From Sclerodactyla briareus (taxonomy: Eukaryota; Echinodermata; Holothuroidea; Dendrochirotida; Sclerodactylidae): a DNA stretch of 64,000 nt. The stretch's first letter is position 1, and each line of letters starts with the position of its first letter. Both the position numbers and the translations under genes were made by a program. This document shows positions 12,601 through 23,130 of the stretch, piece by piece. Where the stretch lies: assembly GCA_026419785.1 (NCBI GenBank), contig JAODTK010002677.1:107002-171001 (forward strand). The letters are read 5' to 3'. Below the pieces are notes generated by a model. The model saw only the letters and a program-made list of their open reading frames with translations, was not told the DNA's origin and did no database searches.

Positions 12601-15279
12601 TAGGTGGGAGAAAACTTCAGAGACATGATTGGTTCTCTGGCTGACTGTAAATAATGAGCTGCCCACTTCCTGTCGTAATCATCATTTACGAGCAAAGTTG
12701 AAGAATAAAAAACTGAGGCTAGTATGATTAATATTTCCTACTGCTGCTCCCTCGTACAGATGACATACCACCAGTGTTCCTCGACTGCCCAGACAACTGT
12801 TCTTCAACATCACGTATCCCAACACTACTGTTAACGTGAGCTGGGTTGAACCTAGTGTTACGGATAACTCGGAGAAGATTCTGTCTTTAACCGGTACCCA
12901 TGATCCCGGGGATTCCTTCGACAATGGAAACGACGTCGGTCGAATATGTGGTAATAGATGCCTACGGAAACGAGGGATACTGTCGCTTCGTCATCGTCGT
13001 GTCCATCGAAGGTTATGATTAATCGATGAGCGAAACATGATGAAATACCTATGCATTGATTATTGTGTGTTCATCACTGATGTTCTGTTGGGCAAATAGT
13101 CTCACTTTGAGTCTTACTTTCTGATAAAGGGTTATTAATTAAAGGTTCAGGTAACTCTAGTGGTACCAGGAGTTACCCGGGGGATAGGCAGCATCCTGGT
13201 GACTTACATCCCTGTACCTTTACTCACTGGACGTTGTTGGACGACGTGCTACTCATTATTCTACAAAGCCTAACGAGAATGCACATGATAGATTGTCGGC
13301 ACTCACAGAACACCAAATCATTATATTAATGAATTCTATGATGTCAACGATCAGAATTGATGTGGATAGGCGTAGTGCGCAAGTAGCTTCGAAAAAACTC
13401 ACTGTGAGGGAACGAAGCGAAGCGGCAAGCTGCCCAGAATGCATTCTGGGGTCGAATGAATGATTCTGCCCCAGTTGATAGAAAATTGTGTTTCGCATGT
13501 CAAAGATTACTCACCGCATACATCAAGAATTCGTTAGGAGTCCGGCCAGTGTAAAAGGTTGGAAAACATTTGACTATCCTTGGTAATGAAATTGCGAAGG
13601 TCAAATTTAAATTGGAAATTTCAATATTTCATTTATTTTCTCCATTATTTTCATGCCTCTATCCACATCTACCTACCATGCAAATTCCTACTGAAACACA
13701 CAGGTATTCGTGCGATATTGTAGTTGAAGTGATTGCCATGAACACATTGCAATCATTAATTATTTTTGGGATGCAAAAGTCATCTCAGGTCAACATATCA
13801 CGTGCATTATCTTCGGGCCATCTGAAGATATCAAAGGTCTAACAGTACAATCCTGTCTGCAGTACCGTGATAATTTGGGAGATATAATTTGCAATAATAT
13901 CAGGTACGCTTGTATTAGTTCCTATCAGCTACTAACTGCAAATACACAAAAGATGATCCGGATATGGGCTTGGTTGCAAACATATGCAGACTAGTTTCCA
14001 ATCTGCACCGATTTGTGAAATGTGGGAATATATGTTGGACGGAAGTTCCTCGGCGACGCCGACTATTCTGAGCGAAGCGCACCAGCTAATCTTCTATATG
14101 TTTGCCACATTTACTAGGGCCTATTAGAGTCTACCCCATGGCTCACGAATAGTCCGAGGTCCACTGATTTGGCTACACGGTTAGGCGGCGTTCACACCTA
14201 TCCCGTAACGGGGACGGCGAAATGAAAAAAAATCGCACACTGTATGCATGTGATTTGTTGCTATCGCCGTTGCCGTTATCAGTACCGGATGGGTGTGATC
14301 GTAGCCCTATACGGACCTCTGGTGTAGTGATTGGGGCAGGGGACTTAAAAGTATGCACACCGACTCCGGGTCGGATAATACGAACAATCGCAAGAATGGA
14401 ATATACCTCCGTCGTGCATAGTTTGCAACACAACATCACATTTTGGAGAACACGGTCCACGTAGAGTTACTAGACGCACCCATCTTTTCTCTTATAGTAC
14501 ATGATCTGCTGTCCTCTATCAAACAATGAGAATTTCGCTTTTAACTTGTCTTTCCGCCCTTGTTTCTTCTCGTTTCAGACGACGAATCCTCCGAATCCAC
14601 CCTGAACTATGTGGTACCCTTGTTGATTTGTGGCGCGTTCTTCACTCTTATCAGCTGTATTTGCTGCCTCGTAGATCGATAACGACAAGGTCCAGCTCCT
14701 CCAAAGGCACTTCATCGAAGAGCGACAAACTCAACAACCTGTCATCCGGTACCACCAGAAGACCTCTGGACAACAGAGATCCGGCGCAAAATCGTCGGTA
14801 TCGTCGCTCAATATCGCTGAGAGCAGTGGGTTGTCACTATCGACATCAGAGTCGGTGAGCGCTGCGGAGTCCTGTTCTAGTGACCACGTGGGGCGTATGG
14901 CGGACGAAAAGCAACGGAAATTCGGTACCAAATCGTCGGCTCGGCATACTTACGAGAATCAAGGACTGTCTCTCTCATCTGCGGAGTCTGCGTGTTCTGA
15001 AGAAAGCCGTTCCAGTGACCCGCGTGGTAATATCACGAAAGAAAAGCAACGTGGATCAGTACCAAGCCTTCTGCGTCTTCAACTAATCATACGTATGCGA
15101 ACGATGAATTATGTCTATCAACTTCAGAGTCGCTGTACTCCGAGGTAAGCCGTTGCAGTGATTCAAGTGGGTATGTACGACAGGGATCGAGGCGATTAAT
15201 AATTGGAAGGAACACAACTATAGTAGAAAGAAAAAATGTACCAAGTCTAAACGAATATGTCTCACAACGGAACAACTGA
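9523..15279 (+). CDS. Type I receptor gene: EGF-CUB-HYR-HYR-TM-tail (5' partial)
   Basis: Five exons read on the plus strand: 9523-9648, 10650-11036, 11301-11551, 12760-13011 and 14579-15279. Together they encode an EGF-like module, a CUB domain, two hyalin-repeat (HYR) domains, one transmembrane helix and a roughly 200-residue cytoplasmic tail with three Ser-rich repeats. All internal junctions are phase 1, so each module is a shuffle-competent phase 1-1 exon. The predicted product sits in the plasma membrane with its modules outside. EGF, CUB and HYR are adhesion or ligand-binding folds, but the ligand is unknown. The signal peptide and any earlier exons were not found; the phase-1 start of the EGF exon shows at least one is missing. 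Frame breaks are present in HYR1 (one missing base, one TGA where Trp is expected), HYR2 (compensating -1/+1) and the tail (two). They look like sequence errors, because repairing them restores domain length and exon phase. No standard gene symbol can be assigned. Confidence 0.8.
9649..10649 (+). other. Intron between EGF and CUB exons
   Basis: Begins GTAAGG and ends in TTTTTCGTTTCAG. It contains a pyrimidine-rich stretch at about 10378-10560. No other feature is seen. Confidence 0.65.
10650..11036 (+). CDS. Exon: CUB domain
   Basis: Acceptor CAG ends at 10649 and donor GTACGC starts at 11037; the 387-bp exon is phase 1-1 and open throughout. Hallmarks are CQSGSFTSSNYPNNYETRDY, then AIHFDFSIPFHIEEG, DELYVGDG, and the closing LIFFSSDSSTTFAGFNNSW. 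This is the usual CUB order (SPxYPxxY, then a DxLxVxDG turn, then the TxxGF end). Two N-glycosylation sequons, NFT and NNS, are present. The Cys usually found before the second strand and the Cys pair flanking the DxLxV turn are absent, so the domain probably has at most its first disulphide. Confidence 0.85.
11301..11551 (+). CDS. Exon: HYR domain 1 (two frame defects)
   Basis: Acceptor CCCAAAACAG ends at 11300; donor GTGAGT starts at 11552. It opens with VDYTAPVISAC, continues in a shifted frame with PADEAYFITKNESWKYLN, and ends with RFPVGSTRVRYRYSDVF and ICEYHINITVG, a typical HYR start and end. One base is missing around 11331-11334, in the CCC of the CPA word. A TGA at about 11386 lies where the HYR Trp of the W-x-x-P word is expected. 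Adding the base gives 252 bp, identical to HYR2. Sequons NES and NIT are present. Confidence 0.75.
11552..12759 (+). other. Intron between HYR exons
   Basis: GTGAGT to CTCGTACAG. It holds a G-rich tract (11600-11640), short related TGGGTAATTT/TGGGTAAAGT words near 11926-11985 and the foldback element at 12077-12259. No coding exon is recognised. Confidence 0.6.
12077..12259. mobile_element. Foldback MITE with long terminal inverted repeats
   Basis: The left end AAGGCTCATTCACACGAT is mirrored by the right end ATCGTGTAAATGAGCCTT. Pairing continues through the TTTCACCCGACTTTT / AAAAAGTCGGGTGAAA words and GCGCTCG / CGAGCGC words, giving arms of about 60 bp around a short centre. There are no coding frames. 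The size and arms fit a non-autonomous DNA transposon; I could not settle the target-site duplication, so the superfamily is open. Confidence 0.75.
12760..13011 (+). CDS. Exon: HYR domain 2 (compensating indels)
   Basis: Acceptor CTCGTACAG ends at 12759; the likely donor is the weak GTTATG at 13012. The exon is 252 bp and phase 1-1. It starts DDIPPVFLDCPDN, changes frame at about 12795-12799, continues FFNITYPNTTVNVSWVEPSV and TDNSEKILSLTGTHDPGDSF, then changes back near 12927-12931 to TSVEYVVIDAYGNEGYC and RFVIVVSIEG. The word WVEPSVTDNS and the ending YxxxDxxGNxxxCxFxxxV are diagnostic of HYR. The sequons NIT, NTT and NVS are present. Confidence 0.8.
13012..14578 (+). other. Intron before transmembrane exon
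   Basis: Ends in a good pyrimidine-rich acceptor, TTGTTTCTTCTCGTTTCAG. It carries a possible small MITE around 14183-14300, with GTTCACACCTATCCCG near the left and CGGATGGGTGTGATCG near the right. Otherwise nothing is recognised. Confidence 0.55.
14183..14300. mobile_element. Possible small MITE in intron
   Basis: The ends GCGTTCACACCTATCCCG and CGGATGGGTGTGATCG are imperfect inverted repeats, and the interior words GGGGACGGCGAA / ATCGCCGTTGCCG also partly pair. It is short, non-coding and without a clear target duplication, so the call is tentative. Confidence 0.35.
14579..15279 (+). CDS. Terminal exon: TM helix and repetitive cytoplasmic tail
   Basis: It starts in phase 1 with DDESSESTLN, followed by a hydrophobic helix (YVVPLLICGAFFTLISCICC) and a short LVDR stop-transfer. 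The frame shifts at about 14675-14685; the tail then reads DNDKVQLLQRHFIEERQ and onwards. Three diverged repeats of about 45 residues follow: GLSLSTSESVSAAESCSSD, GLSLSSAESACSEESRSSD and ELCLSTSESLYSEVSRCSD. The first two are joined to the next by HTYENQ and HTYAND linkers. Another one-base deletion near 15058-15062 sits where repeat 1 has GGTACC and repeat 2 has GTACC. TGA at 15277-15279 ends the tail. HTYxN resembles a Grb2-type pYxN site; this is inference only. Confidence 0.75.
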
Positions 15280-15699
15280 CCATTGCACGGCCGCGAAAAG
15301 TAACACACAATCTGCTAGAATCGTGTGAGAAAGGAGAGACTGTCAACATATCAGCGCCAAAGAGTCCATTCCAGTAATTTCTGTCGGTATATGGACATGA
15401 TGAAGAAAGAAGCAAACATTAGAGAACACGAGATTATCTTTGCCAGCCTCGAAATTGCTGAGCTGTTCCAAGCATTTCGACGCATGTTCGGAGGAAGTCA
15501 TCTAAAACCTGGAAAGACAGTCTGTCAGTTTCAGGGTTAATGCTCCAATTGTAAATTCCCTGCTGTGATATTGGATGGACTGAATTGAAAAATTGTGATT
15601 TCGAGTCCAGTGATGAGCCGGCTTTCTTCACCGGTGTACCATTGTGACATTGTCCTACTCATCCTGGTGATTATGGACTGTGAAGAAAAAAAACTAATT

Positions 15700-15990
15700 A
15701 TAGATGACAGCCATTGCCGGGAATGACATAGAGCTTGTTGGTTCCTATGATCAGGGTAACATAATAGGCCTGTGATAAGCGCTTTATAGGCAATAATCCT
15801 CACGGAATAGGTTATGCGGCAGATGGTGATTCATGGGTACCTGTGATAAACTACGTCTAAATGACAGCCACGTACTCTCCGGGATTGGCATAATGCTTGC
15901 TGGTTCCTATGATCAGGGTAACATAATAGGCCTGCGGTAAGCGCTCAATAGGCAAATAATCTTCACGGAATAATTATGAGGCAAATGGTA
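15700..15990 (+). repeat. Direct duplication, two copies of about 130 bp
   Basis: Copy 1 (about 15702-15826) and copy 2 (about 15860-15990) share GGTTCCTATGATCAGGGTAAC, ATAATAGGCCTG, a TAAGCGCT word, ATAGGCAA and CACGGAATA. They lie 3' of the receptor stop codon, in the 3' UTR or just beyond it. Confidence 0.8.
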
Positions 15991-15999
15991 ATTTCGAAA

Positions 16000-16930
16000 A
16001 TTATTACTTTTTCTATTCGTTCATTCGTCTACTCTTCTACACAACGGAATATCACGCGTTACGAATTCACTGGTCCACGTCATTGGATAGATTTCATGGC
16101 TAATACCAGTTATTAGGGAAAGTAAAATACGTTCAATACATATTTGAAAATACTGAGGAAGAACTGTGCGATATTGTTGTACTATTTTTGTTAGTTAGTG
16201 GCAAACAAAAGCTATAAGTGATAAGGATATTTTCAATGCCATATATCAGCTAATAGTCAAAAAGAAAAAAGCTATGTCGCTGCATGGGATATTGCCAACC
16301 TATTGATAATATTCCCTTACTCTTACAAGAAAGGGGGGGCTGGGGGGGCCACTGCTTCTGCAATCAGTTCCGAGCCAAATTATTGGACATCCAATTTAGG
16401 TTATAGAAATGACCCTCAGTGGAATCTTTGCAAGAATATTGAGAACGTGTGGAACATCCACTTCCAAAATTCCGGAATAAAATGCATACACCGGCAACAC
16501 TCATGGACGCAGTAATAGGGGAATACATTCCTATTACGAAGCAATGATCTCTGCAGCCACGCTGTCAATCGGACAACGTGCGCATCACGAAACAACAAGC
16601 ACAGCATCAACAACATTTCAAAAACCAATGATGCCACTGAATGATAAACCAGCCGCAGATAGCAGATAGATTATACATTCTACCTCGCCATTCCACTACG
16701 TTCAGTAACTAGAAAATGTGCGGGCGGGTGTAAACCGCAGACTATGATATCCCGCATCTCTTAGTCAGAAATTGGCGAACATGAAACCCGGACATATTCG
16801 TGGAACAGAAGACATTTATAGACTTTGTGAAACTGGAGCGACAACGTGTACAGGTAACTGGGTCACTCCATAAGGCCACTTGTTGATGTATGAGGACCCC
16901 TACAGCCCCGGACAAGGTGTGCCCGCCTTA
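16000..16930. other. No gene recognised
   Basis: AT-rich sequence downstream of the receptor gene. The short open frame at 16303-16515 has a G-rich start and no recognisable domain. An AATAAA at about 16475 could be a polyadenylation signal, but it is 1.2 kb past the stop codon and unsupported. Confidence 0.45.
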
Positions 16931-18640
16931 AATAAGACAACATTTATTCAAGAGAGCGACCTTTAACCAATGGCCCCACCGACAGAGTCAAATTCAGGTC
17001 AGAGTACACACTCATGCAGGTCAACAATTAATCACCAAATTTTGGTTGTTTTTTTTTGGGGACCTTTTTTTTAAAAAAAAACCATCCAGCCTTCGCAGAT
17101 AGTCAAATTTCCGATTATAGACAAAAACCAGTTTTTGACCCCAAGTGACCTCGAATGAAAAAAACTTTAATGATATGACAGATTTTAGGAAAATTGTACT
17201 CTCCATGGGATACTCCACCCCAGGAGATTTTGCATTCTGATGAACACACCCAGGGCTATTGCCGAAAAAGTACTAGAATCAGTTTGACCCATTAAGTGAC
17301 CTTTAAGACCGGCACGGACATGGCGGTTTGATATGAAAATTGTTACATCCATGTGATGCATCCACTCTAGAAGCCATATTGCTTTCCAATGAACATGTCC
17401 AATGTTATTGCGAAAAAAATACAAAATTAACTTGACACCTGTAACTACCAAGGAAGGTCGATCGAAGCAGGGAGTGGTGTCCCTCCAGAAAGCACACCAA
17501 AGCTCTATCCACAATCCAAAAAATAACCAGTTTTCATTTTTTGCCCGTAACTCCTTAAATAAGCACATTGTTCAAGATTCGACCTTTAACACATGACCAC
17601 CCGACAGAGGTCAAAGTCAGGTAAGAGGTCACACACATGCAGGTCAACACTTAATATCACAATGGTGACCCATCCAGATTCGCAGATCTTCAATTTTCCG
17701 ATTATAGCCCAAAAAACAGTTTTTGGACCCCAAGTTGACCCTGGAATGACATTTAAGAGTATGACAGTTTTTATGAGGAATGTTACTCTCCAGTGATACA
17801 TCAACTTCCTAGGCGCATTTTGCTTCTGAGAACACACCCAGCTGCTATTGCCTTAAAAAAGTACTAAATCAGTTTTTGACCCAAGTGACCCTTTAATGAC
17901 CTTCATGACATGTCGGTTTTTAGAAAATTGTTACACTCCAATGTGAGGCATCCCTCCTAGGAGAATATTGCATTCCGAAGAACATGTCCAATGTTATTGC
18001 GAAAAAGGTTTAATAAAATGACTTTGACCCTTGTAACTACCAAAGTAAAGTGTCCCGATCCAAGCGGGAGTGGTGTCCTAAACAAAGCACACAAAGCTCT
18101 ATCACAGATTCCAAAATCAACAGTTTCTATTTTTTTTGCCCGCTACACTCCCAAATAAGCACATTTATTCAAGGATTCGGGACCTTTAACCAACAGAACC
18201 ACCCGAATAGGTCCAATTAAGGTCAGAGGTCAAAATTGCAGGTCAACATTATATCCACAATGGTGACCCCATCAAGCTTTCGCAGATATCAATTTTCCGA
18301 TTAGCACAAAAAACAGTTTTTGACCTAAGGACCCTGAATGACCTTTAATATATGACAGTTTTATGTAAATTGTAATTCTCCATGCGATACATCAACTCCT
18401 AGGAGCAGTTGCATTTATGATGAACACCCCCAGTGCTATTGCAAAAAAGGTACTAAAATCAGTTCTGAGCCAAGTGACTTAATGACCTTCAAGACATGGG
18501 CGGTGTTTATGAAAAAGTGGTTACACTCCCATGTGATGATCACTCCTAGAAGCATATTTGAATTCCAATGAAACATGTCCAATGTTATGCGAACGAAAAA
18601 AAAGTATTTAAATCATCATTCTGACTGAGCAGGAAACTAA
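16930..18640 (+). repeat. Satellite-like tandem array, unit about 610 bp, three copies
   Basis: The block containing CATTTATTCAAG, GACCTTTAACC and CCACCCGACAGAGGTCAA recurs near 16949, 17566 and 18161. Each unit continues with CGCAGATA, TTTTCCGATTATAG, CAGTTTTTGACCCCAAGTGAC, CTCCTAGGAG and GAACATGTCCAATGTTATTGC words. Copies differ by many small indels. TGACC half-sites recur within each unit. Confidence 0.8.
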
Positions 18641-19380
18641 TATGCAAATTAGTCCCACCAATTCACCCTCAGTGATCTTGATGCATTGAATAAATTTATC
18701 AGCCTGGACTGGTAGTAGGTCCTATTCACAATTTGCGTTAAAAAATTCCTAAAAGTTGAGAAAATAATTGCATTAATTATTCTAAATGCTTAACGAATAT
18801 TAAAATAAGCACACATAATGACCTTCAGTGATTTCACAACGCAATGAATAAATTTATGGGACTGTTAGAAGTCCTACTCACCAAGTTCGGGAGAATCAAC
18901 AAAGTTAGAAATTGCCTAATGATAATTGGCCAACTTTATGCAAATAGTCATGCAAGATGACCTACAGTGACCTCGGCCACATAGGAAAAAATTCATCGGC
19001 ACATGTTTCATGAAAATCCAATGCATTTTGAAATAGCCACATACATTAGCTATAATAGGCTACTGGCCAACGGAAATGCAAAACTTGACCTCGGATGACC
19101 GAAATGTTGCCATGTTTTCTGGCTCCAACAACTACACACAACCACCACGTTCCGTTGTAAACGCCACGAATGTGAAAATTTTGCGAAAAACCTGCAAAAT
19201 AGGGGCAACAAATATACGATAGAGCCCATTTTCGAAACTATCCGGAGATTTGTACTCATCCGGACATGTGTACCAAGTTTTGGGTCAAATCGGATAAAGT
19301 GTTAAAGAATGGAGCGTGACGCCTAAGTTTCCGGCGGACGGCGGGGAGGGCGGGCGGCGGCGACGGCGGGCCACCGGGCC
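18640..19380 (+). repeat. Second diverged tandem repeat ending in GC-rich patch
   Basis: Loosely repeated units of about 150 bp contain GACCTTCAGTGATTTCAC or a variant (near 18667, 18820 and 18960), then ATGAATAAATTTAT and a TAGAAGTCCTACTCAC-like word. The block ends in a patch rich in GGCGGACGGCGG words at 19333-19378. This follows directly on the 610-bp array and may be part of the same composite repeat. Confidence 0.5.
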
Positions 19381-19399
19381 CAAAAAACCAGAAGATTAC

Positions 19400-20070
19400 C
19401 CGAACACTTACAGTGTGGCGGGGGATATAATTATGCGAGACGTTGATTCGGCTTGAGTGGCTTCAGTGTGTGTTTTGTATTACGATTTGAAGCGTGAAAT
19501 CGGATCAGCCAGTTGTCGCGTCCAATGCAAGTTGAACGTACTGCAGTGTGTCACAAACGGGAGTGCCTTGACTTGCGACTTCAATTCGTTGGCGGACAGT
19601 TAATTAATCCTAAACTGAATCGTCTTAGTGAAGGTTTTATTAAACCGTTACAGAGTAATCGGAAGTGACGGGGTTCGTATGTGTGTTAACGAACGGAGCT
19701 TCTACTCTAACAGGAGTATAGGGCCTAGGCTAGGCCTACTTGGCAGCCGTTGTTGTGAACTGGACTGCGTGTCGTAGCCTAGTAGTGCCTACAATGAATT
19801 CGCCTTCCCACAGGGACGTTGTGAGAGGCGGTGATAGCCTATTCTAGCCTATCGTTATTGCTGATATCACACAGGGAACATGAGCAAGTACTAGTCCTAC
19901 TGTATTGTTCTCGTGGCCTAGGCCTATATACGATATACTTTGTAGCTGGTGTTACACACCGGGTGATTATGCTGCTGATAATCCCACGGGGAACAGCACC
20001 ATTATCCACTTTGGTTGAAGAACAGTATGAACAATACCAAAGTATGTAACTAGGCTATGTCTGCCTCCAG
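19400..20070. other. Leader-like stretch with AGGCCTA words
   Basis: Contains several GCCTAGGC, TAGGCCTA and TAGCCTA words typical of echinoderm non-coding DNA. It immediately precedes the DIRS-like coding remnant and may be its 5' untranslated part. No host exon is recognised. Confidence 0.4.
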
Positions 20071-20078
20071 GGCATAAT

Positions 20079-20910
20079 GGAGGGCGAGCCAGAGTCTTGT
20101 AAAATTCCGTCCCTGGATATGAAAGTTCGGGTTCAACCCAAATGGACACCAATCTTCGCTCCCCTGGGAAATAGCACAGCCACAGGCAATGCAAATCTGA
20201 AAGAGCTGTAATGGAAATGCAGGCTAAAATTGATGGAACATTCCAAAAGATTGAACCAAAGTGAAAAGTGGAAAAGTGAACCTGTCACGGCCCAACTAAA
20301 GTTATGATGACGATACTGTCATAGACCTTGAATTCTGATGATGAGGATATTCAGGAGCTGCCTTAAACTCTTCACCGGCATGGGCCCACAGGGGGATGAA
20401 GTTGCAGCTAATGACATCCCACAAGGAGAATTGCATCAAACCTCACAAAACCCACCTGATTTCCATTTTGGAATCGCTAGCTGCTGGGTTTAACTATGAT
20501 GACAAAAAGAAAAGGGAAAATGTTGGCGGTCACTAGACATATTGGTAACTAAAATGTGTAATCAAAAACTGTCTCCTGCAAAAAATTCAGGAGAAGGTGA
20601 TCAACATATCTGTCCCAAATGGTGAATGCTATACAGGTTTACACAGGTTAAATCGTTGATATGGGAAAACCTTACAAAAAAAACAAAAACAGGGACGTAT
20701 CCCTGCAAAGACTCCAAAATGGAAACATCAGGGGGGCAAGGTGGCGTTGAGAGGCTCTGAATGAGCTGTCATTGTGAAGAGTAACATTGATAAAGAGCAT
20801 TATGAGGACAAGTGAAAAGAATGCCCTTGCAGTAATGGGATTCGCGAATACGTTCTGCTAAACACATTCGGCGGGACTTGTCTCCCCCACGGTAACCTAG
20901 AGCTAATCAC
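20079..20910 (+). pseudogene. DIRS-like retroelement gag segment, decayed
   Basis: Starting at ATGGAGGGC, the frames read MEGEPESCKIPSLDMKVRVQ, split by indels into DDDTVIDLE and DEDIQELP, then ILVTKMCNQKLSPAKIQEKV, IWENLTKKTKT and ALAVMGFANT followed by TRRDLSPP. This order (acidic word, KLSxxKIxE, VNxxIWxxL, DALxLxGxANxxxxxRRRDLIKP) is what I recall for the first protein of tyrosine-recombinase (DIRS-type) retroelements in invertebrates. At least five frame breaks are needed. No reverse transcriptase or recombinase was recognised downstream. Confidence 0.45.
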
Positions 20911-22970
20911 AGAACCAAGGGACATTTCGTGACCCATAGGGCCTCGGCGTTTGTTATCAGCGGGCTACATACGCTGCAAAATAATTCGCGCCCACAGGGG
21001 CAATTTGGCGAGAGGTCCTTATTAACATTTATTCTGATTGAGGGCCCGATGTAGAAAACTTCTCCCTGCTCAGGGACAAGTTGGCAGAATGGCGCTATAG
21101 CCATAGCTTACTATATTACATGCCAACGAACGTTTCTCGCCCAGGGGGTAACATTGGTGATATTGGGGCTAGGCAGGAAACATGTCATGTCCAAACTCGG
21201 GCAATTGACCGCTAATAAGCTCCACTACGTACAAGGAACATCTTGCCGCCCACGAGGGGGGCAAAAATTGATAGGCGATCCATGAAATGTACCTGTTAGA
21301 AAAATAGCTCTGAGAGTTCAGTTGTTCAGTGCATGAGTGAGTCCTGAGCGGCAGAGTATACTGCAGAATCAGGATGAATTTCTCGGTGATGAAATTGACG
21401 GAAGTGGTCCTGATTGGCGACTATATTCATGATTATAAGTTTGGCCGAGCACACATATAAAACATATGTTTGGGCGCAAAGCGAGAGGTAGATGGACTTA
21501 AATCTCTTCAGTTGGTGCATGGGGAATTAAATAGGTTTCAAGTTAAGTACCACTGGAATCAGTGGCTGGGCAAAGGCCTATGGTACCCAGTACCCACACC
21601 ATTCCATAGGGGATAAATACCCCTCTGAGGGGTTTATGGTTATTGAATGCCACAGGGGCCCAATATGAAGACCGACATAACCTTTTCAGGGAGACATAGG
21701 ACCAGTCACGGGTGAAATAAATAAAATTCCCACAAGCAAAATCCAAACCCTGATCTGGTCCTCTAGGAGAAATGGGTGTATTTTTTCATGGAAAGGCATA
21801 TGCACTAAATGTACGACAAAATGCCGTCAGTAATATGTGTATTAAATCGACAGTAACATTCTGTCAGAACTGGAAGAGGTTGGTGTCCGGTTATGATCTG
21901 ACCAGGCTATATATACAAGGGGAAACATGAATACATGACACAGGCCCTTGGGGGGCAACAAAGTGATTAAAGTCTAGTCACAGAGTTATTGCTATTGTTC
22001 TTGTAACAAGCAGAGTGGAACTAATCACAAGGCTTTGCCAGTTACAGTACATGCATTATCGCCCCCCCTCCCCCCAGGTGTGTCACTGGGCCCAAACGAG
22101 TCAACATTGTGTGCTGGACGATCCAGAAAAAACAAAACGAAAAACGTGAGCAGTATAATATGCGACAACAAGGTCATCAAAATAATCGCAATTGAATGCA
22201 GGTCAGCCAGGCCGGTGATCCAAAATCCAGTATGAGTGAGACAGCCGTGCGATATACCACTGAGAGATCATGTGTGGAAATTTAATTAACAACTGTAGCA
22301 CGAGTGCAAAGACGAGTAGGCCCCAAGTGGGTCAGCACTGGGCAGCTGATATTATAAGTATTAAAAAGACACTGATGTTATATATTGATACAATGCATTA
22401 CGCGGGCTTACCTGAACCAACCATGAATGAACATAAAATTTGAAAATGTTTATAAAGGCTCATCCGTAGTATCTGAGATCCTTCGAGTTGAAAAAGCAGT
22501 GGTTCTAGTGAACAAGGAATATGAAATCTCTATACCATCATACAATAATTCATGTTGTGTCGGTACTTAGACAGGCAACACGCAAAGGACATATTTCCTA
22601 ACGATTGGGTGGGTGTTATGGATGAAAGAAGAAAAGAAAAAAATGGAATTGAGTATGTATAGTTTTGTATTGGATAGTTTCGGGAAAATGTAGACACGAT
22701 TTGTGATGGAAATTGCACCCAGCGGGACGGAGCGGGGTAACAGGTGTGCCATAGGGGAATGTCTACATGTTGCTAATGACCTAGGGATTCGATATCGATT
22801 AAATTGTATCCAAGTTCCCTAACATTAACTGGATGGAAGGCAGCAAAAATGGAAAGTCGAATGATACCGGAGGTAAGTCCTAAAACACAGGCCGAAAACG
22901 TAATAGTGGAAAAAGGGGGAAACAACTGATTGACCGGGAGAGAAAGAGCAATTGTCCCAAGGAAAGAAAT
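20910..22970. other. Unassigned sequence after DIRS-like fragment
   Basis: I could not join the open frames into a recognisable reverse transcriptase, RNase H or recombinase. Words of the type CCACAGGGGCAA and CCACGAGGGGGGCAA recur (about 20388, 20992 and 21251). It could be the eroded body of the same element. Confidence 0.35.
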
Positions 22971-22974
22971 AATA

Positions 22975-23130
22975 TGAATAAATAAATAAATGACCTAATA
23001 AAAAAATATAAATAATAACCAAATAAATACAAATAAAAAGATACATAAATAAATAAATAATAAATAAATAAATGACAATAATTACATATATAACATACAT
23101 AAATAAATAACTATAAATAATAAATAAATA
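22975..23130. repeat. (AAAT)n-rich microsatellite
   Basis: AATAAATAAATAAATGA-type runs with ATAT and TACATA interruptions. The minus-strand open frame of Tyr/Ile-rich residues through it is an artefact. Confidence 0.85.
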
